A DNA stretch of 64,000 bases, from contig CAZNRN010000015.1 of NCBI GenBank assembly GCA_964575605.1, forward strand, positions 1-64,000. Reading direction: 5' to 3'. The notes beneath the pieces were generated by a model. That model was not told the DNA's origin. It saw nothing but the letters and a program-made list of their open reading frames with translations, and did not search any database. Made by a program: the position numbers and the translations under genes. This DNA comes from JAPWJZ01 sp964575605 (lineage in GTDB: Bacteria > Pseudomonadota > Alphaproteobacteria > Micavibrionales > UBA2020). The first letter of the stretch is position 1; every line of letters begins with the position of its first letter. This document shows positions 25,033 to 34,476 of the stretch, one piece after another.

Positions 25033-26142
25033 ATGCTGAAAAGCAAACTGAAAGACCGGGCGCAATTCTACCAGCTGATCGGGGGCCTGGCCGCCGTAGC
25101 TTTGATTCTGCTGGGATGCCTGGTCATCCTGATGCCGTTCTTCCCTGCTATCCTGCTTTCCACCATCTTCACGCTCGCCACCTGGCCTGCCTTCGAATGG
25201 CTGAATGCGCGACTGAAACAGCGCACCGCCTTGGCGGCGACCCTGATGACCCTCGCACTGGCTGCGTGCTTCATCGCGCCCCTTGTGATTATCGGCACTT
25301 CGATCGCCGACAACTATACCAAGATATATGACGGTATACTGAATTTCCTGTCCGGCGACACCAGCAAGAACGCGGAGCAGCTGGCCTCGGTCAAATACAT
25401 CGGCCCCTACCTTGAAAAAGGCTGGCTGACGGCGATGTCGGACAAGGCCAAGCTGATGGAGAACCTGAAGGAATACGCCAAGCCGACGTCGGCGCTCCTG
25501 CTGCGCCTCGGCTCGACCATCGGCACCGGTATGCTCGACATTACCTTGGGCGTTATCATCTCATTCTTCTTCTTCCGCCACGGCACCCATGTGGCGGTGC
25601 GCGTGCGCGCGCTGATCGACACCTTCGGCGGCGAACAGGGGCAGAAGCTGCTGAAAGTTTCCAAGAACACGCTGATCGGCGTCGTTTACGGTATTCTAGG
25701 CACTGCGCTGTTGCAGGGCGTGGTAGCCGCGATCGGGTTCATGATTACCGGCGTTCCGGGCGCGACCTTCCTTGGCTTGATGACCTTCTTCCTGTCGCTG
25801 GTGCCGATGGGCCCGCCGCTGATCTGGGGCCCCGCCGCGCTCTGGCTTTTCTCGGAAGGCAATACCTGGCCCGCCATTATCCTTGCGGTCTGGGGTGCGG
25901 CGGTGGTCGGCTCCATCGACAACTTCATGAAGCCCTGGTTCATCAGCCGTGGTTCGGACATGCCCTTGCTCCTCGTCCTGCTCGGCATCATGGGCGGCGC
26001 GCTTGCCTTTGGCTTCATCGGCTTCTTCATCGGGCCCACCCTCCTCGCCCTCGCCTATTCGCTGGTGCTGGAATGGACCTCGACCCGCGGCACCAAGCCG
26101 TCGGAAGACACGCCGCCCGCAACCAAGGCTGCCAAGGGGTAA
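25033..26142 (+). CDS. AI-2E family transporter (YdiK/PerM-like)
   Basis: The 369-residue protein, starting at ATG 25033 after GAGGGA, has about eight hydrophobic segments: two at the N terminus (VALILLGCLVILMPFFPAIL), a central soluble stretch, then LLQGVVAAIGFMITGVPGA and the family C-terminal motif GGALAFGFIGFFIGPTLLAL. Members are exporters of small molecules or Na+/H+ antiporter-like; the AI-2 link is historical. It is divergent from the amino acid permease with about 110 bp between them. Confidence 0.88.
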   Translation: MLKSKLKDRAQFYQLIGGLAAVALILLGCLVILMPFFPAILLSTIFTLATWPAFEWLNARLKQRTALAATLMTLALAACFIAPLVIIGTSIADNYTKIYDGILNFLSGDTSKNAEQLASVKYIGPYLEKGWLTAMSDKAKLMENLKEYAKPTSALLLRLGSTIGTGMLDITLGVIISFFFFRHGTHVAVRVRALIDTFGGEQGQKLLKVSKNTLIGVVYGILGTALLQGVVAAIGFMITGVPGATFLGLMTFFLSLVPMGPPLIWGPAALWLFSEGNTWPAIILAVWGAAVVGSIDNFMKPWFISRGSDMPLLLVLLGIMGGALAFGFIGFFIGPTLLALAYSLVLEWTSTRGTKPSEDTPPATKAAKG

Positions 26143-26160
26143 CAATCATCTGCGCCAACA

Positions 26161-26198
26161 AAAAACCCCGCGCCAGATGGCCGCGGGGTTTTTGTTTT
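26161..26198. terminator. Bidirectional rho-independent terminator
   Basis: A 12-bp stem (AAAAACCCCGCG with CGCGGGGTTTTT) with a 9-base loop and further T-run. It serves the transporter gene on the plus strand and the secreted-protein gene on the minus strand. Confidence 0.92.
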
Positions 26199-26212
26199 GC
26201 CAGCCTTAAAGC

Positions 26213-26707
26213 TTAGCGGAGCGACACTTTCGTGCAGGAGGGGCGCGAGGTGGTGCTGCCCGACCAGCTGTGCTGCGCCCAGCGGCGGACTTTTTCATTG
26301 TCCATCGCCAGCGCCTTGTCGATACGGCCGCCGTAGAACTTGCAGAAGCTGGTGGTCGACATGCTGATCGCGTGCTGGGAAATCTCGTTCGCCAGCTGGG
26401 TGCGCAGCGTGTGCAGCTTGCCTTCGGGGTTGCCGCTGCCGGTGCGGCGGTAGTAGCTGATCAGCTGCTCTTCATAGCCGGTGATCAGGCGCTGGTTCTT
26501 TTTCGTGAAGCTCTGGTACTTGGTGTAGAGCTGGGGGCCGCCCTGCGGCATTTTCAGGCAGGTCAGGCCGATGACCATCAGTTCGCTGGTGATGCGCAGG
26601 CCCTGTTCGGCCTCCATTTCCTCGGCCGAATAGCAGGCGGGGCCGGCGGCGAAAGATGCCGTTGATATGCAAAGGAGGACAGTGAGGGCGCAGAGCAACT
26701 TTTTCAT
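26213..26707 (-). CDS. Secreted hypothetical protein with conserved cysteines
   Basis: The 164-residue protein has a signal peptide (MKKLLCALTVLLCISTASFA) and a mature helical domain containing ACYSAEEMEAEQGLRI, LMVIGLTCLKM, SFCKFYGG and a C-terminal Cys in RPSCTKVSLR. The four mature cysteines could form two disulphides in the periplasm. Similar small cysteine-containing secreted proteins occur in alphaproteobacteria without a known function. Confidence 0.65.
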   Translation of the reverse strand: MKKLLCALTVLLCISTASFAAGPACYSAEEMEAEQGLRITSELMVIGLTCLKMPQGGPQLYTKYQSFTKKNQRLITGYEEQLISYYRRTGSGNPEGKLHTLRTQLANEISQHAISMSTTSFCKFYGGRIDKALAMDNEKVRRWAQHSWSGSTTSRPSCTKVSLR

Positions 26708-26791
26708 TATATTTTCCCAGGCTTCGTATGATGTGGAACAAAGGCTTACAGGACTCTCAGAGTCGAGGCAAGGAAAAAGCCGTATTCATAC

Positions 26792-27727
26792 TTAGACGGG
26801 CGTTAAAACCTCAGCCTTTTCAAAGTATAAGCGCATATTGTCCACGACCAGCTGCGCCATGGCGCCGCGCGTTTCAAAGGTCGCGCTGCCGACATGGGGC
26901 TGGAGCACGACGTTGTCGAGGCGGCAGAGCGCCGTCGGCACATCGGGCTCGTTCTCGAAAACATCCAGCCCTGCGCCGGCGATAGTGCCGTTCTGCAGCG
27001 CATCGATCAGCGCCTGCTCGTCCACTATTTTACCACGGGCAATGTTAACAAGGACGCCTTCCTTGCCTAAACTTTTAAGCACTTTGGCGTTGATGAGGTG
27101 ATGCGTCGCGGGGCTGTAAGGGCATGCAACCATAAGGATATCCGATTCGGCGGCCATTTCCTCGAGGTTCGCAAAATAGGGCTGCTTCACTTCTTTCTTG
27201 CGGGGGCCGTGATAAATCACCTGCAGGCCGAAAGCCTCGGCGCGCTTGGCAATCGCCTGCCCGATGCGCCCCATGCCCGCGATGCCCATGGTCTTGCCGC
27301 GCAAGGAACGCCCCAGCGGCAGCGCGCCTTTCTTCGCCCACTGCCCGCTGCGTACATATATGTCGCCTTCAACCGTGCGGCGGAACACCGCCAGCGTCAG
27401 CGCAAGGCCGATATCGGCCGTATCATCCGTCAGCACATCGGGCGTATTGGTGACGATAACGCCGCGCTCTTTCGCCGCCTGCACGTCGACATTGTCGTAG
27501 CCGACACCGAAATGGCTGATGATTTCGAGGTTGGGCAAGGCACGGATAAGTTTCGCCGAGACGCCAAACCATGCTGTGCTGACGACGCCGGTGATATTGT
27601 TCTTCACTTCGGCCAGTTTTGCCTCGGGGTCTTCGGCCTGCCAGAGGCGGTGGACGGTGTAGCTGTCCTCCAGCACCTTGGCCTGTGCGGCGGGTATCGG
27701 CCCCATCATCAAAACTTCCTGCGCCAT
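26792..27727 (-). CDS. D-isomer-specific 2-hydroxyacid dehydrogenase (glyoxylate/hydroxypyruvate reductase-like)
   Basis: The 311-residue NAD(P)-dependent enzyme shows the Rossmann motif GIAGMGRIGQAIAKRAEAFG, the arginine/substrate segment VLVNIARGKIVDEQALIDAL, the glutamate in DVFENEPDVP and the catalytic His in LQPHVGSATFETR. It reduces 2-oxoacids such as hydroxypyruvate or glyoxylate. The exact substrate cannot be read. It stands alone and divergent from miaB. Confidence 0.92.
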   Translation of the reverse strand: MAQEVLMMGPIPAAQAKVLEDSYTVHRLWQAEDPEAKLAEVKNNITGVVSTAWFGVSAKLIRALPNLEIISHFGVGYDNVDVQAAKERGVIVTNTPDVLTDDTADIGLALTLAVFRRTVEGDIYVRSGQWAKKGALPLGRSLRGKTMGIAGMGRIGQAIAKRAEAFGLQVIYHGPRKKEVKQPYFANLEEMAAESDILMVACPYSPATHHLINAKVLKSLGKEGVLVNIARGKIVDEQALIDALQNGTIAGAGLDVFENEPDVPTALCRLDNVVLQPHVGSATFETRGAMAQLVVDNMRLYFEKAEVLTPV

Positions 27728-27904
27728 CTTCCCGGCCTCCCGCCTGCGACCCCTGCCCGCGGTCGCGAGCAGTTTTGTGATCTTTTTTCCGTATTATGTA
27801 AATCAATTATGTAATATTTGTAGACACTTACCCGAATATATGGTTATTAATCCGAGTACCAAACACTACACGACTTAACTGTAAATTGCAGACACAGGAA
27901 TGCA

Positions 27905-29284
27905 ATGTCCAAAAAGGTCTACATAAAGACCTGGGGATGCCAGATGAACGTGTACGACAGTCAAAAGATGACTGACGTTCTGGCCTCGCTCGGTTACCGC
28001 CCCGTCGAAGAACCCGACGGCGCCGACCTTATGATCCTGAACACCTGCCATATCCGTGAAAAAGCGACTGAAAAGGTCTTTTCCGACCTCGGCCGCCTGC
28101 GCGACCACAAGGAAGAAAAAGCGGAGAAGGGCGAGAAAGCCCTGATCGCCGTCGCGGGCTGCGTTGCGCAGGCCGAAGGCGACGTGATTACCAGCCGCGC
28201 CCCTTATGTCGACATGGTTTTCGGGCCGCAAGTTTATCACCTGCTGCCCGAAATGATTTTGAAGGCGTCGGGCGGAAAGCGCGTCATCAATACTGAATTC
28301 CCCATTGAATCAAAATTCGACAACCTGCCCGAAAGCGAAACGACCGGCCCCTCGGCCATGCTGTCGGTGCAGGAGGGCTGCGACAAGTTCTGCACTTTCT
28401 GCGTCGTGCCCTATACGCGCGGCGCCGAATATTCACGCCCCGCCAAGGCGGTGATGGAAGAGGCGATGCGTCTGGCCGACAAGGGCGCGAAAGAAATCGC
28501 CCTGCTCGGCCAGAATGTGAACGCCTATCACGGCGAAGCGGAAGACGGCTCTACATGGAGCCTCGCGAAACTTATCGAACAGATCGCGGCCATCAGGGGC
28601 ATCGAGCGCATCCGCTACATGACCTCGCACCCCAACGATATGCAGGACGATTTGATCGAGGCGCATGGCAACGTGCCGCAGCTGATGCCCTTCCTGCACC
28701 TGCCCGTGCAGCACGGCTCCGACCGCATCCTCGAGCTGATGAACCGCAAGCATACGGTGCAGAAATTCATCGACATCATCGCCCGCGTGCGCAAGGCGCG
28801 CCCCGATATCGCGCTATCGTCCGATTTCATCACCGGCTTCCCCGGCGAAACCGACGAAGACCACGCACAGACAATGAAGCTTGTGAAGGAAATCGGCTTT
28901 GCGTCATGCTATTCGTTCAAGTACAGCCCCCGCCCCGGCACGCCGGGCGCAGCGATGGGCGGCGTCGTCCCTGAAAAGGTGAAGGACGCGCGCCTGCACG
29001 AGTTGCAGGCGTTACTTTTTGAACAACAACTCGACTATAACAGGCAGAGCGTGGGCAAGGTGATGCCCGTGCTGTTCGACCGTCAAGGCGACAAGCCAGG
29101 CCAGCTACTCGGCAAGACGCCGTGGATGCAGTCAGTCTATGTGACCGCGCCGCAGCGACACTTCGGGGAAATTGCCGAGGTCACCATCGACAAGGCCTTC
29201 CAGAACGGAATGGCTGGCACCATCGTTACCACCGAAACACACACAACCTCTATCGAAACGCAAACAAGGAGCGCCGCAGCATGA
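27905..29284 (+). CDS. miaB: tRNA-2-methylthio-N6-dimethylallyladenosine synthase MiaB
   Basis: The 459-residue radical SAM methylthiotransferase adds the 2-methylthio group to i6A37 of tRNAs. The N-terminal UPF0004 domain has the auxiliary-cluster cysteines 12, 48 and 86, the radical SAM cluster is Cys159, 163 and 166 in EGCDKFCTFC, and a TRAM domain closes the protein. The stop overlaps the ATG of the first phoH gene (ATGA), so the two are translationally coupled. Confidence 0.98.
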   Translation: MSKKVYIKTWGCQMNVYDSQKMTDVLASLGYRPVEEPDGADLMILNTCHIREKATEKVFSDLGRLRDHKEEKAEKGEKALIAVAGCVAQAEGDVITSRAPYVDMVFGPQVYHLLPEMILKASGGKRVINTEFPIESKFDNLPESETTGPSAMLSVQEGCDKFCTFCVVPYTRGAEYSRPAKAVMEEAMRLADKGAKEIALLGQNVNAYHGEAEDGSTWSLAKLIEQIAAIRGIERIRYMTSHPNDMQDDLIEAHGNVPQLMPFLHLPVQHGSDRILELMNRKHTVQKFIDIIARVRKARPDIALSSDFITGFPGETDEDHAQTMKLVKEIGFASCYSFKYSPRPGTPGAAMGGVVPEKVKDARLHELQALLFEQQLDYNRQSVGKVMPVLFDRQGDKPGQLLGKTPWMQSVYVTAPQRHFGEIAEVTIDKAFQNGMAGTIVTTETHTTSIETQTRSAAA

Positions 29285-30330
29285 CAACCGAAACCGCACG
29301 TTACACAGTCGAACTCGTCACCGAAAAAGACAGGGAAATGGCCCGCGTCATGTTCCAGAGCCGCCCCGGCCTGTCCAAACAGTTCGAAAAGTCCTTCGAA
29401 GTCCAGTTCCTCGAACACCATGAAAACAGCGTCGTCTTCACCGGCGAAGCTTCGCAGGTCGCCAAAGTGCAGGACGCCTTCAAACGCATGGCCGGACTCT
29501 TCGCGCAGGGCACCTTCCTGTCGAAAAACATCATCAAGGACCTGGGCGTGCAGCTCTGCGCGCGCCAGCCTTCGGCCGCTTCGCAGTTCAACGCTGCAAA
29601 CCAGAACACGAAATCTCCCGGCGGCGCGGGTTCTTCCTCCAGCCACTTCGTGCCGAAGACGCAGGCGCAGGCTGATTTCTCGACCCTCATCGACAACAAC
29701 GACCTGTCGTTCGGCACCGGCCCTGCCGGTACCGGCAAGACGCACGTCGCCGTCGTGAAAGGCATCGGCCTGCTGAAATCGGGCGCGGTGAAAAAACTGC
29801 TGCTCGCACGTCCCGCGCAGGAGTCGGGAGAGAAACTGGGCTTCCTGCCCGGTTCCGCGAACGACAAGCTGGCGCCCTACATGCGTCCGATCTACGACGA
29901 GCTGGATAAAGCCTACGGCCCCGGCAAATGGCAGAAACTGATGTCCGACAGCGTGATTGAAATCGCGCCCATCGGCTTCATGCGCGGCCGCACCTTCACC
30001 GACGCCTTCATCATCGTCGACGAAGCGCAGAACTGCTCGATCGAGCAGCTGAAGATGGCGCTGACGCGTATCGGCGAAAACTCGAAGATGGTCGTGACCG
30101 GCGACGAGTCCCAGATCGACCTCGACGACAAGAGCCGCTCGGGCCTGATGTGGGCCGTGGGCAAGCTGCAGGGCAAGCCCGGCATCGGCGTGCAGGAGTT
30201 CAAGGCCGTCGACGTCGTCCGCTCGAAAATCGTCCAGACCATCGTGGACGCGCTGAAAGATGACGATGCGGCTGCACCCGCTGCCCCGAAAAACCAGCAA
30301 AAACAAGGCGATAACAACCCCCGCTGGTAA
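29281..30330 (+). CDS. PhoH-like ATPase, first of two tandem paralogues
   Basis: The 349-residue protein starts at the ATG overlapping the miaB stop. It has an N-terminal KH-like region (MTTETARYTVELVTEKDRE and following) and a PhoH P-loop ATPase domain with Walker A GTGPAGTGKTHVAV, LLARPAQESGEKLGFLPGS, Walker B IIVDEAQN and VTGDESQIDL, all intact. PhoH/YbeZ proteins act with the endonuclease YbeY in rRNA maturation and decay. It is clearly diverged from the next gene, and a strong terminator follows, so it is expressed with miaB but mostly not with ybeY. Confidence 0.9.
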   Translation: MTTETARYTVELVTEKDREMARVMFQSRPGLSKQFEKSFEVQFLEHHENSVVFTGEASQVAKVQDAFKRMAGLFAQGTFLSKNIIKDLGVQLCARQPSAASQFNAANQNTKSPGGAGSSSSHFVPKTQAQADFSTLIDNNDLSFGTGPAGTGKTHVAVVKGIGLLKSGAVKKLLLARPAQESGEKLGFLPGSANDKLAPYMRPIYDELDKAYGPGKWQKLMSDSVIEIAPIGFMRGRTFTDAFIIVDEAQNCSIEQLKMALTRIGENSKMVVTGDESQIDLDDKSRSGLMWAVGKLQGKPGIGVQEFKAVDVVRSKIVQTIVDALKDDDAAAPAAPKNQQKQGDNNPRW

Positions 30331-30366
30331 TAATCGCGCGTTAACAAATATTTATCTTTTACTGTT

Positions 30367-30404
30367 AAAGTAGGGTTAGGTAGAACTAACCCTACTTTTC
30401 TTTT
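30367..30404 (+). terminator. Rho-independent terminator between the two phoH genes
   Basis: A perfect 13-bp stem (AAAGTAGGGTTAG with CTAACCCTACTTT), 6-base loop, then TTCTTTT. It lies 37 bp past the first phoH stop and ends within the ribosome-binding region of the second, so it may attenuate rather than fully end transcription. Confidence 0.88.
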
Positions 30405-30417
30405 GTGGAGCAATGAT

Positions 30418-31431
30418 TTGACTAAACAAGCCGTCAGGCGCATCGGGCTTCAATTCGACGACAATGCCCTCGTCCCCCTCCTTTTCGGCGAGCACGACAG
30501 CAACCTCGCCCTTATCGAAGAAGAACTGGATGTCGAGATCAATTCACGCGGTAACGAAGTTGTCGTGATCGGCTCCAAGCCCAAGCTGGCCGCCGTGCAG
30601 GCGGTCTTTGACGTGCTGTGGGAACGCTTGCAGAAGGGCCTGCCCGTGTCGACCGAAGACGTGACCGCGGCCGTGAGCGTGGCGAAAAGCCCGATGAACG
30701 AAAAATCGCGCGAGATCGCGATACAGGCGCTGAAAGAACCGCAGCTGAAAATACAGGCGAAGAACAAGCAGATTACGCCGCGCACGCCCAAACAAGCCGA
30801 ATACCTTGACGCGATCAAGAACAACCGCCTCATCTTCGGCCTTGGCCCTGCCGGTACGGGTAAAACATTCCTTGCCGTCGCGCAGGCTGTGACCATGATG
30901 CAGTCGGGGGAGGTTGACCGCCTTATCCTGACCCGCCCCGCGGTCGAGGCCGGCGAAAGCCTTGGCTTCCTGCCCGGCACGATGCAGGAGAAAATCGACC
31001 CCTACCTGCGTCCGATATACGACGCGTTGCATGAAATGATGCCCGCAGAGCAATTGGCACGCAGGCTTGCCGACGGCACGATCGAGATTGCGCCGCTGGC
31101 ATTCATGCGCGGCCGGACACTGGGTTCATGCGTGGTCATCCTAGACGAGGCACAGAACACCACGACCACGCAGATGAAAATGGCGCTGACGCGTATCGGC
31201 GAAGGCAGCCGCATGATCGTGACCGGTGACCTTTCTCAGACCGACCTTCCCGGCGGCACGAAATCGGGCCTGCGGGATGCCGTTGAAGTGCTGAAAGGCA
31301 CGAAAGACGTCGCCTTCGTCGCCTTTGGCGATGCCGACGTCGTGCGCTCCCGCCTGGTGCGCGACATCGTCGCGGCCTACGAGAAACGCGACGCCGCCTT
31401 CCCCAACCGCTACGGTAAAGACACGCCATGA
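30418..31431 (+). CDS. ybeZ: PhoH/YbeZ ATPase, second paralogue
   Basis: The TTG at 30418 is chosen because GGAG lies seven bases upstream; a TTG at 30403 is the alternative. The 337-residue product has the KH-like N-terminal domain and the ATPase core with GLGPAGTGKTFLAVAQA, LTRPAVEAGESLGFLPGT, VILDEAQN and VTGDLSQTDLPGG. It overlaps ybeY by 4 bp, the conserved pairing, so this is the orthologue of E. coli YbeZ. It probably works with YbeY in 16S rRNA 3' maturation and ribosome quality control. Confidence 0.95.
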   Translation: MTKQAVRRIGLQFDDNALVPLLFGEHDSNLALIEEELDVEINSRGNEVVVIGSKPKLAAVQAVFDVLWERLQKGLPVSTEDVTAAVSVAKSPMNEKSREIAIQALKEPQLKIQAKNKQITPRTPKQAEYLDAIKNNRLIFGLGPAGTGKTFLAVAQAVTMMQSGEVDRLILTRPAVEAGESLGFLPGTMQEKIDPYLRPIYDALHEMMPAEQLARRLADGTIEIAPLAFMRGRTLGSCVVILDEAQNTTTTQMKMALTRIGEGSRMIVTGDLSQTDLPGGTKSGLRDAVEVLKGTKDVAFVAFGDADVVRSRLVRDIVAAYEKRDAAFPNRYGKDTP

Positions 31432-31943
31432 TCAGCCTCACCATCCATCTCGACATGCCCGAAAAGCAGTGGAAGGGCTCGTTCCGCAAGATGGCGGAGA
31501 AAATCGAGCGCGCGGCGGGTTCGGCCTTTGTCGTCGCCAAGCGCCCCGCTGCTTTTTCAAGCCGCAACTTTTCGCTCAACGTCGTGCTGACCAACGACAA
31601 GGCGATTAAGACGCTAAACCATGATTATCGCGGGCAGAACAAGGCTACCAACGTGCTGTCCTTCCCGCAGTTCGACATCCGCAAGTTCGATGTCGGCGCG
31701 CTTGCCTATCACCCCTCGCCAACCCCTGTGCCGCTGGGCGACGTCGTGCTGGCCTGGGAGACGGTAAAGAAAGAATGCAAGGTGCAGAAAAAAGATCTGG
31801 AAAACCACACGATCCACCTTGTCGTGCATGGCACCCTGCATTTGCTGGGTTATGATCACATGAAGGACAAAGAAGCTAAAACTATGGAAAGCCTAGAGTG
31901 TGACATCCTGAAGAGTTTGGGGTATCCTGACCCATACAAATGA
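31428..31943 (+). CDS. ybeY: Endoribonuclease YbeY
   Basis: The 171-residue zinc-dependent single-strand RNase carries the motif HGTLHLLGYDH with zinc ligands His134, His138 and His144, and the conserved Arg in NHDYRGQNKATNVLSFP. It takes part in 16S rRNA 3'-end maturation and 70S quality control. Its start overlaps the phoH stop and its stop overlaps the CorC start, both ATGA-type, marking a tightly coupled operon. Confidence 0.97.
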   Translation: MISLTIHLDMPEKQWKGSFRKMAEKIERAAGSAFVVAKRPAAFSSRNFSLNVVLTNDKAIKTLNHDYRGQNKATNVLSFPQFDIRKFDVGALAYHPSPTPVPLGDVVLAWETVKKECKVQKKDLENHTIHLVVHGTLHLLGYDHMKDKEAKTMESLECDILKSLGYPDPYK

Positions 31944-32905
31944 AACAGACCCTCAAAACCTCCGGCACGCCAGAAAACGACGACGTCCTGAAAAAGGATG
32001 TTGCCGACGCTGCGCCCGCACAGCCGCAGGAAAGCTGGCTGCGCAACTGGTTCAAGAGCATCATCCCGCCCAAGGAAGATGCGCATGACGACGATAGCTT
32101 ACGCGATGCCATCGAAGAACTGATCGAGGACAAGGAAACCGGCCCCCAGTCGGCCGTTGCGGCGCACGAACGCCTGTTGATTTCGAACATCCTGCAGCTG
32201 CGCGACCTGCCCGTGGTGGATGCCATGGTGCCGCGCGCCGATATCGTCGCGATCAGCGTCGATGCCGACAAGGAAGAGCTTTACGCCCTGCTGGCCGAAC
32301 GCCCGCACAGCCGCATCCCTGTCTATAAAGACGACCTCGACAATATCCTCGGCGTTATCAACGTGAAGGATATCGTCGCGAACCTGAACAACGAGAGCAC
32401 TTTCGAAATCCGCGACATCATGCGCGACGTGCTGGTGGTGTCGCCCGCGATGCGGGTGATGGACTTGCTGCTGCAGATGCGTCAGAGCCGCGTGCACATC
32501 GCCTTTGTGGTGGATGAATTCGGCGGTATCGACGGCCTTATCACCATCAACGACCTGATCGAGGCTATCGTCGGCGAGATCGACGACGAATACGATTTCG
32601 ACATCGAACCCCAGCTGATCGAGCGCCCCGACGGCACCGCGATCGCCGACGGCCGCTATCCGATTGTGGATTTCGAGAAAAAATACGGCGAGACCTTCGC
32701 CGAGAACGAGGAGCACGAGGAAGTCGACACCATGGGCGGCCTCGTCACCTTTATCGCGGGCCACGTGCCGACGCGCGGCGAAGTCATCAAACATGCGGCC
32801 TCGGGCGTCGAATTCGAAGTCATCGACGCCGACCCGCGCCGCGTGATGCGCGTGCGCATCCGCAACATCCCCAAACGCACACCGGCGGAAGACAACGCGG
32901 ACTAG
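31940..32905 (+). CDS. corC: CBS-domain protein of the CorC/HlyC (YbeX) family
   Basis: The 321-residue protein has a charged N-terminal section, a paired CBS module (residues 90-215, with MVPRADIVAISVDADKEEL and VVDEFGGIDGLITINDLIEA) and a C-terminal CorC_HlyC domain (GGLVTFIAGHVPTRGE). The family is linked to magnesium/cobalt homeostasis and ribosome function. The gene order phoH-ybeY-corC-lnt is the same as in many proteobacteria. lnt follows 3 bp later. Confidence 0.95.
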   Translation: MKQTLKTSGTPENDDVLKKDVADAAPAQPQESWLRNWFKSIIPPKEDAHDDDSLRDAIEELIEDKETGPQSAVAAHERLLISNILQLRDLPVVDAMVPRADIVAISVDADKEELYALLAERPHSRIPVYKDDLDNILGVINVKDIVANLNNESTFEIRDIMRDVLVVSPAMRVMDLLLQMRQSRVHIAFVVDEFGGIDGLITINDLIEAIVGEIDDEYDFDIEPQLIERPDGTAIADGRYPIVDFEKKYGETFAENEEHEEVDTMGGLVTFIAGHVPTRGEVIKHAASGVEFEVIDADPRRVMRVRIRNIPKRTPAEDNAD

Positions 32906-32908
32906 GCA

Positions 32909-34441
32909 ATGGCTTTCACCGGTATCTTCAAACGCATGGAAACCCTGACGGGGTTCAGGAAATACGGCACGGCCTTTTTGCTGGGCGCTGCCATGGTGCT
33001 GGCCATGCCGCCCATCGGCGCGTTTCCGGTGATGCTGATTTCCGTGCCGGGTTTCATCACCCTCGCCCGCGTGTCGGAAACCAAAGGCAGGTCATTCCTG
33101 ACAGGCTGGGCCTTCGGCGCGGGATATTTCATTTTCGGGCTTTACTGGGTCAGCTGGGCGATGACGGTCGACCTTGCCCAGTTCGGCTGGGCGCTGCCCT
33201 TCTCGCTCATCCTCGGGCCCGCGTTGCTGGGGCTGTTGTTCGGCTTTATCCCGCTGCTCGCCCGCCGCTGGCGCGGTGAAGAGGCTGCGCATGCGCTGGC
33301 CTTTGTCGCCGCCTGGTCGGGTATCGAATGGGTGCGCGGGCATGTGCTGACGGGTTTCCCGTGGAACCTGCCGGGCTATGCTTTCGATCAGGTGCTGACG
33401 CTGATGCAGGGCGCCTCTGTCGTCGGCATATACGGTCTTTCATTACTGGCGCTGTTCTGGATGGCCTGCCCCGAATTCACGGGGCGCCGCAATGTTTTCA
33501 TCGTCGCGCTGTTTTCGTTCATCATCGCGGCAGCGGCGGGCAGCGCGCGGCTTGAGGTCTTCAAGGCCGAAAATACCGAATACACCGTGCGCGTCGTTCA
33601 GGCGAATATCCCCCAGACGCTGAAATGGAACAACGACGAAGACTGGCGCAACCTTGAAAAGCACATGGCACTGAGCACACAGGATGTGGCGGAAGGCAAG
33701 GAGCCGACCTTCGTCGTCTGGCCCGAAACCGCGGTCAACGCCGACCTGTCGCAGTTCCCCGAAATCGCCGATATCATCTCGCGCAAACTGCCCAAGGGTT
33801 CGACCGGCGTGCTGGGCAGCCTGCGCGTCGACACGGCCAAGGCCAGCGACCCCAAGTTCTATAACAGCGTGACGGTGATGGACGCGAACGCAAATGTCGT
33901 CGCCCACTACGACAAGCACCACCTTGTCCCCTTCGGCGAATACAACCCCTTGCGCAAGCTGCCCATCAAGCCGCTGGCCAATGCGATGTCAGGTGTCGGC
34001 GATTTCACGCAAGGCCCGGGGCCGCAGACCATCCGCGCTGGCAAGCTGCCGCCCTTCAGCCCGCTTATCTGTTATGAAGCCATTTTCCCCACGGCCGTCG
34101 CCAATGAAAAAGACCGCCCCGACTGGCTGGTCAACGTTACCAATGACGGCTGGTATGGCATGACCGCAGGCCCCTACCAGCACCTCGCCAGCGCCCGCAT
34201 GCGCGCCGTAGAGGAAGGTCTGCCCCTCGCCCGCGCCGCCAACACAGGCATCTCCGCCATCATCGACCCGCTGGGGCGCGTGGCGGACAGCCAGGCGCTG
34301 GGAACGCAGGGGTATGCGGAGGCTGCTTTGCCCAAGCCCTTGCCCATGACGCTCTACGCGCGTTTCGGTGACGTATTTTTCTTTATTATGCTGGCGCTTT
34401 GCGCCATTTCCGCCGAAGCCGTGCTTAGCAAAAAACACTGA
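32909..34441 (+). CDS. lnt: Apolipoprotein N-acyltransferase
   Basis: The 510-residue inner-membrane enzyme adds the third acyl chain to lipoproteins. It has about six to eight membrane helices in the first 215 residues, then a periplasmic nitrilase-like domain with the catalytic triad Glu273 (WPETAVNADL), Lys336 (YDKHHLVPFGE) and Cys388 (LICYEAIFP), and a final C-terminal helix. It is the last gene of the miaB/phoH/ybeY/corC cluster. The lipoprotein at 47988-48404 would be a substrate. Confidence 0.97.
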   Translation: MAFTGIFKRMETLTGFRKYGTAFLLGAAMVLAMPPIGAFPVMLISVPGFITLARVSETKGRSFLTGWAFGAGYFIFGLYWVSWAMTVDLAQFGWALPFSLILGPALLGLLFGFIPLLARRWRGEEAAHALAFVAAWSGIEWVRGHVLTGFPWNLPGYAFDQVLTLMQGASVVGIYGLSLLALFWMACPEFTGRRNVFIVALFSFIIAAAAGSARLEVFKAENTEYTVRVVQANIPQTLKWNNDEDWRNLEKHMALSTQDVAEGKEPTFVVWPETAVNADLSQFPEIADIISRKLPKGSTGVLGSLRVDTAKASDPKFYNSVTVMDANANVVAHYDKHHLVPFGEYNPLRKLPIKPLANAMSGVGDFTQGPGPQTIRAGKLPPFSPLICYEAIFPTAVANEKDRPDWLVNVTNDGWYGMTAGPYQHLASARMRAVEEGLPLARAANTGISAIIDPLGRVADSQALGTQGYAEAALPKPLPMTLYARFGDVFFFIMLALCAISAEAVLSKKH

Positions 34442-34476
34442 CCACGGGCATTTTGCCCCCAAAATACACCATATAG

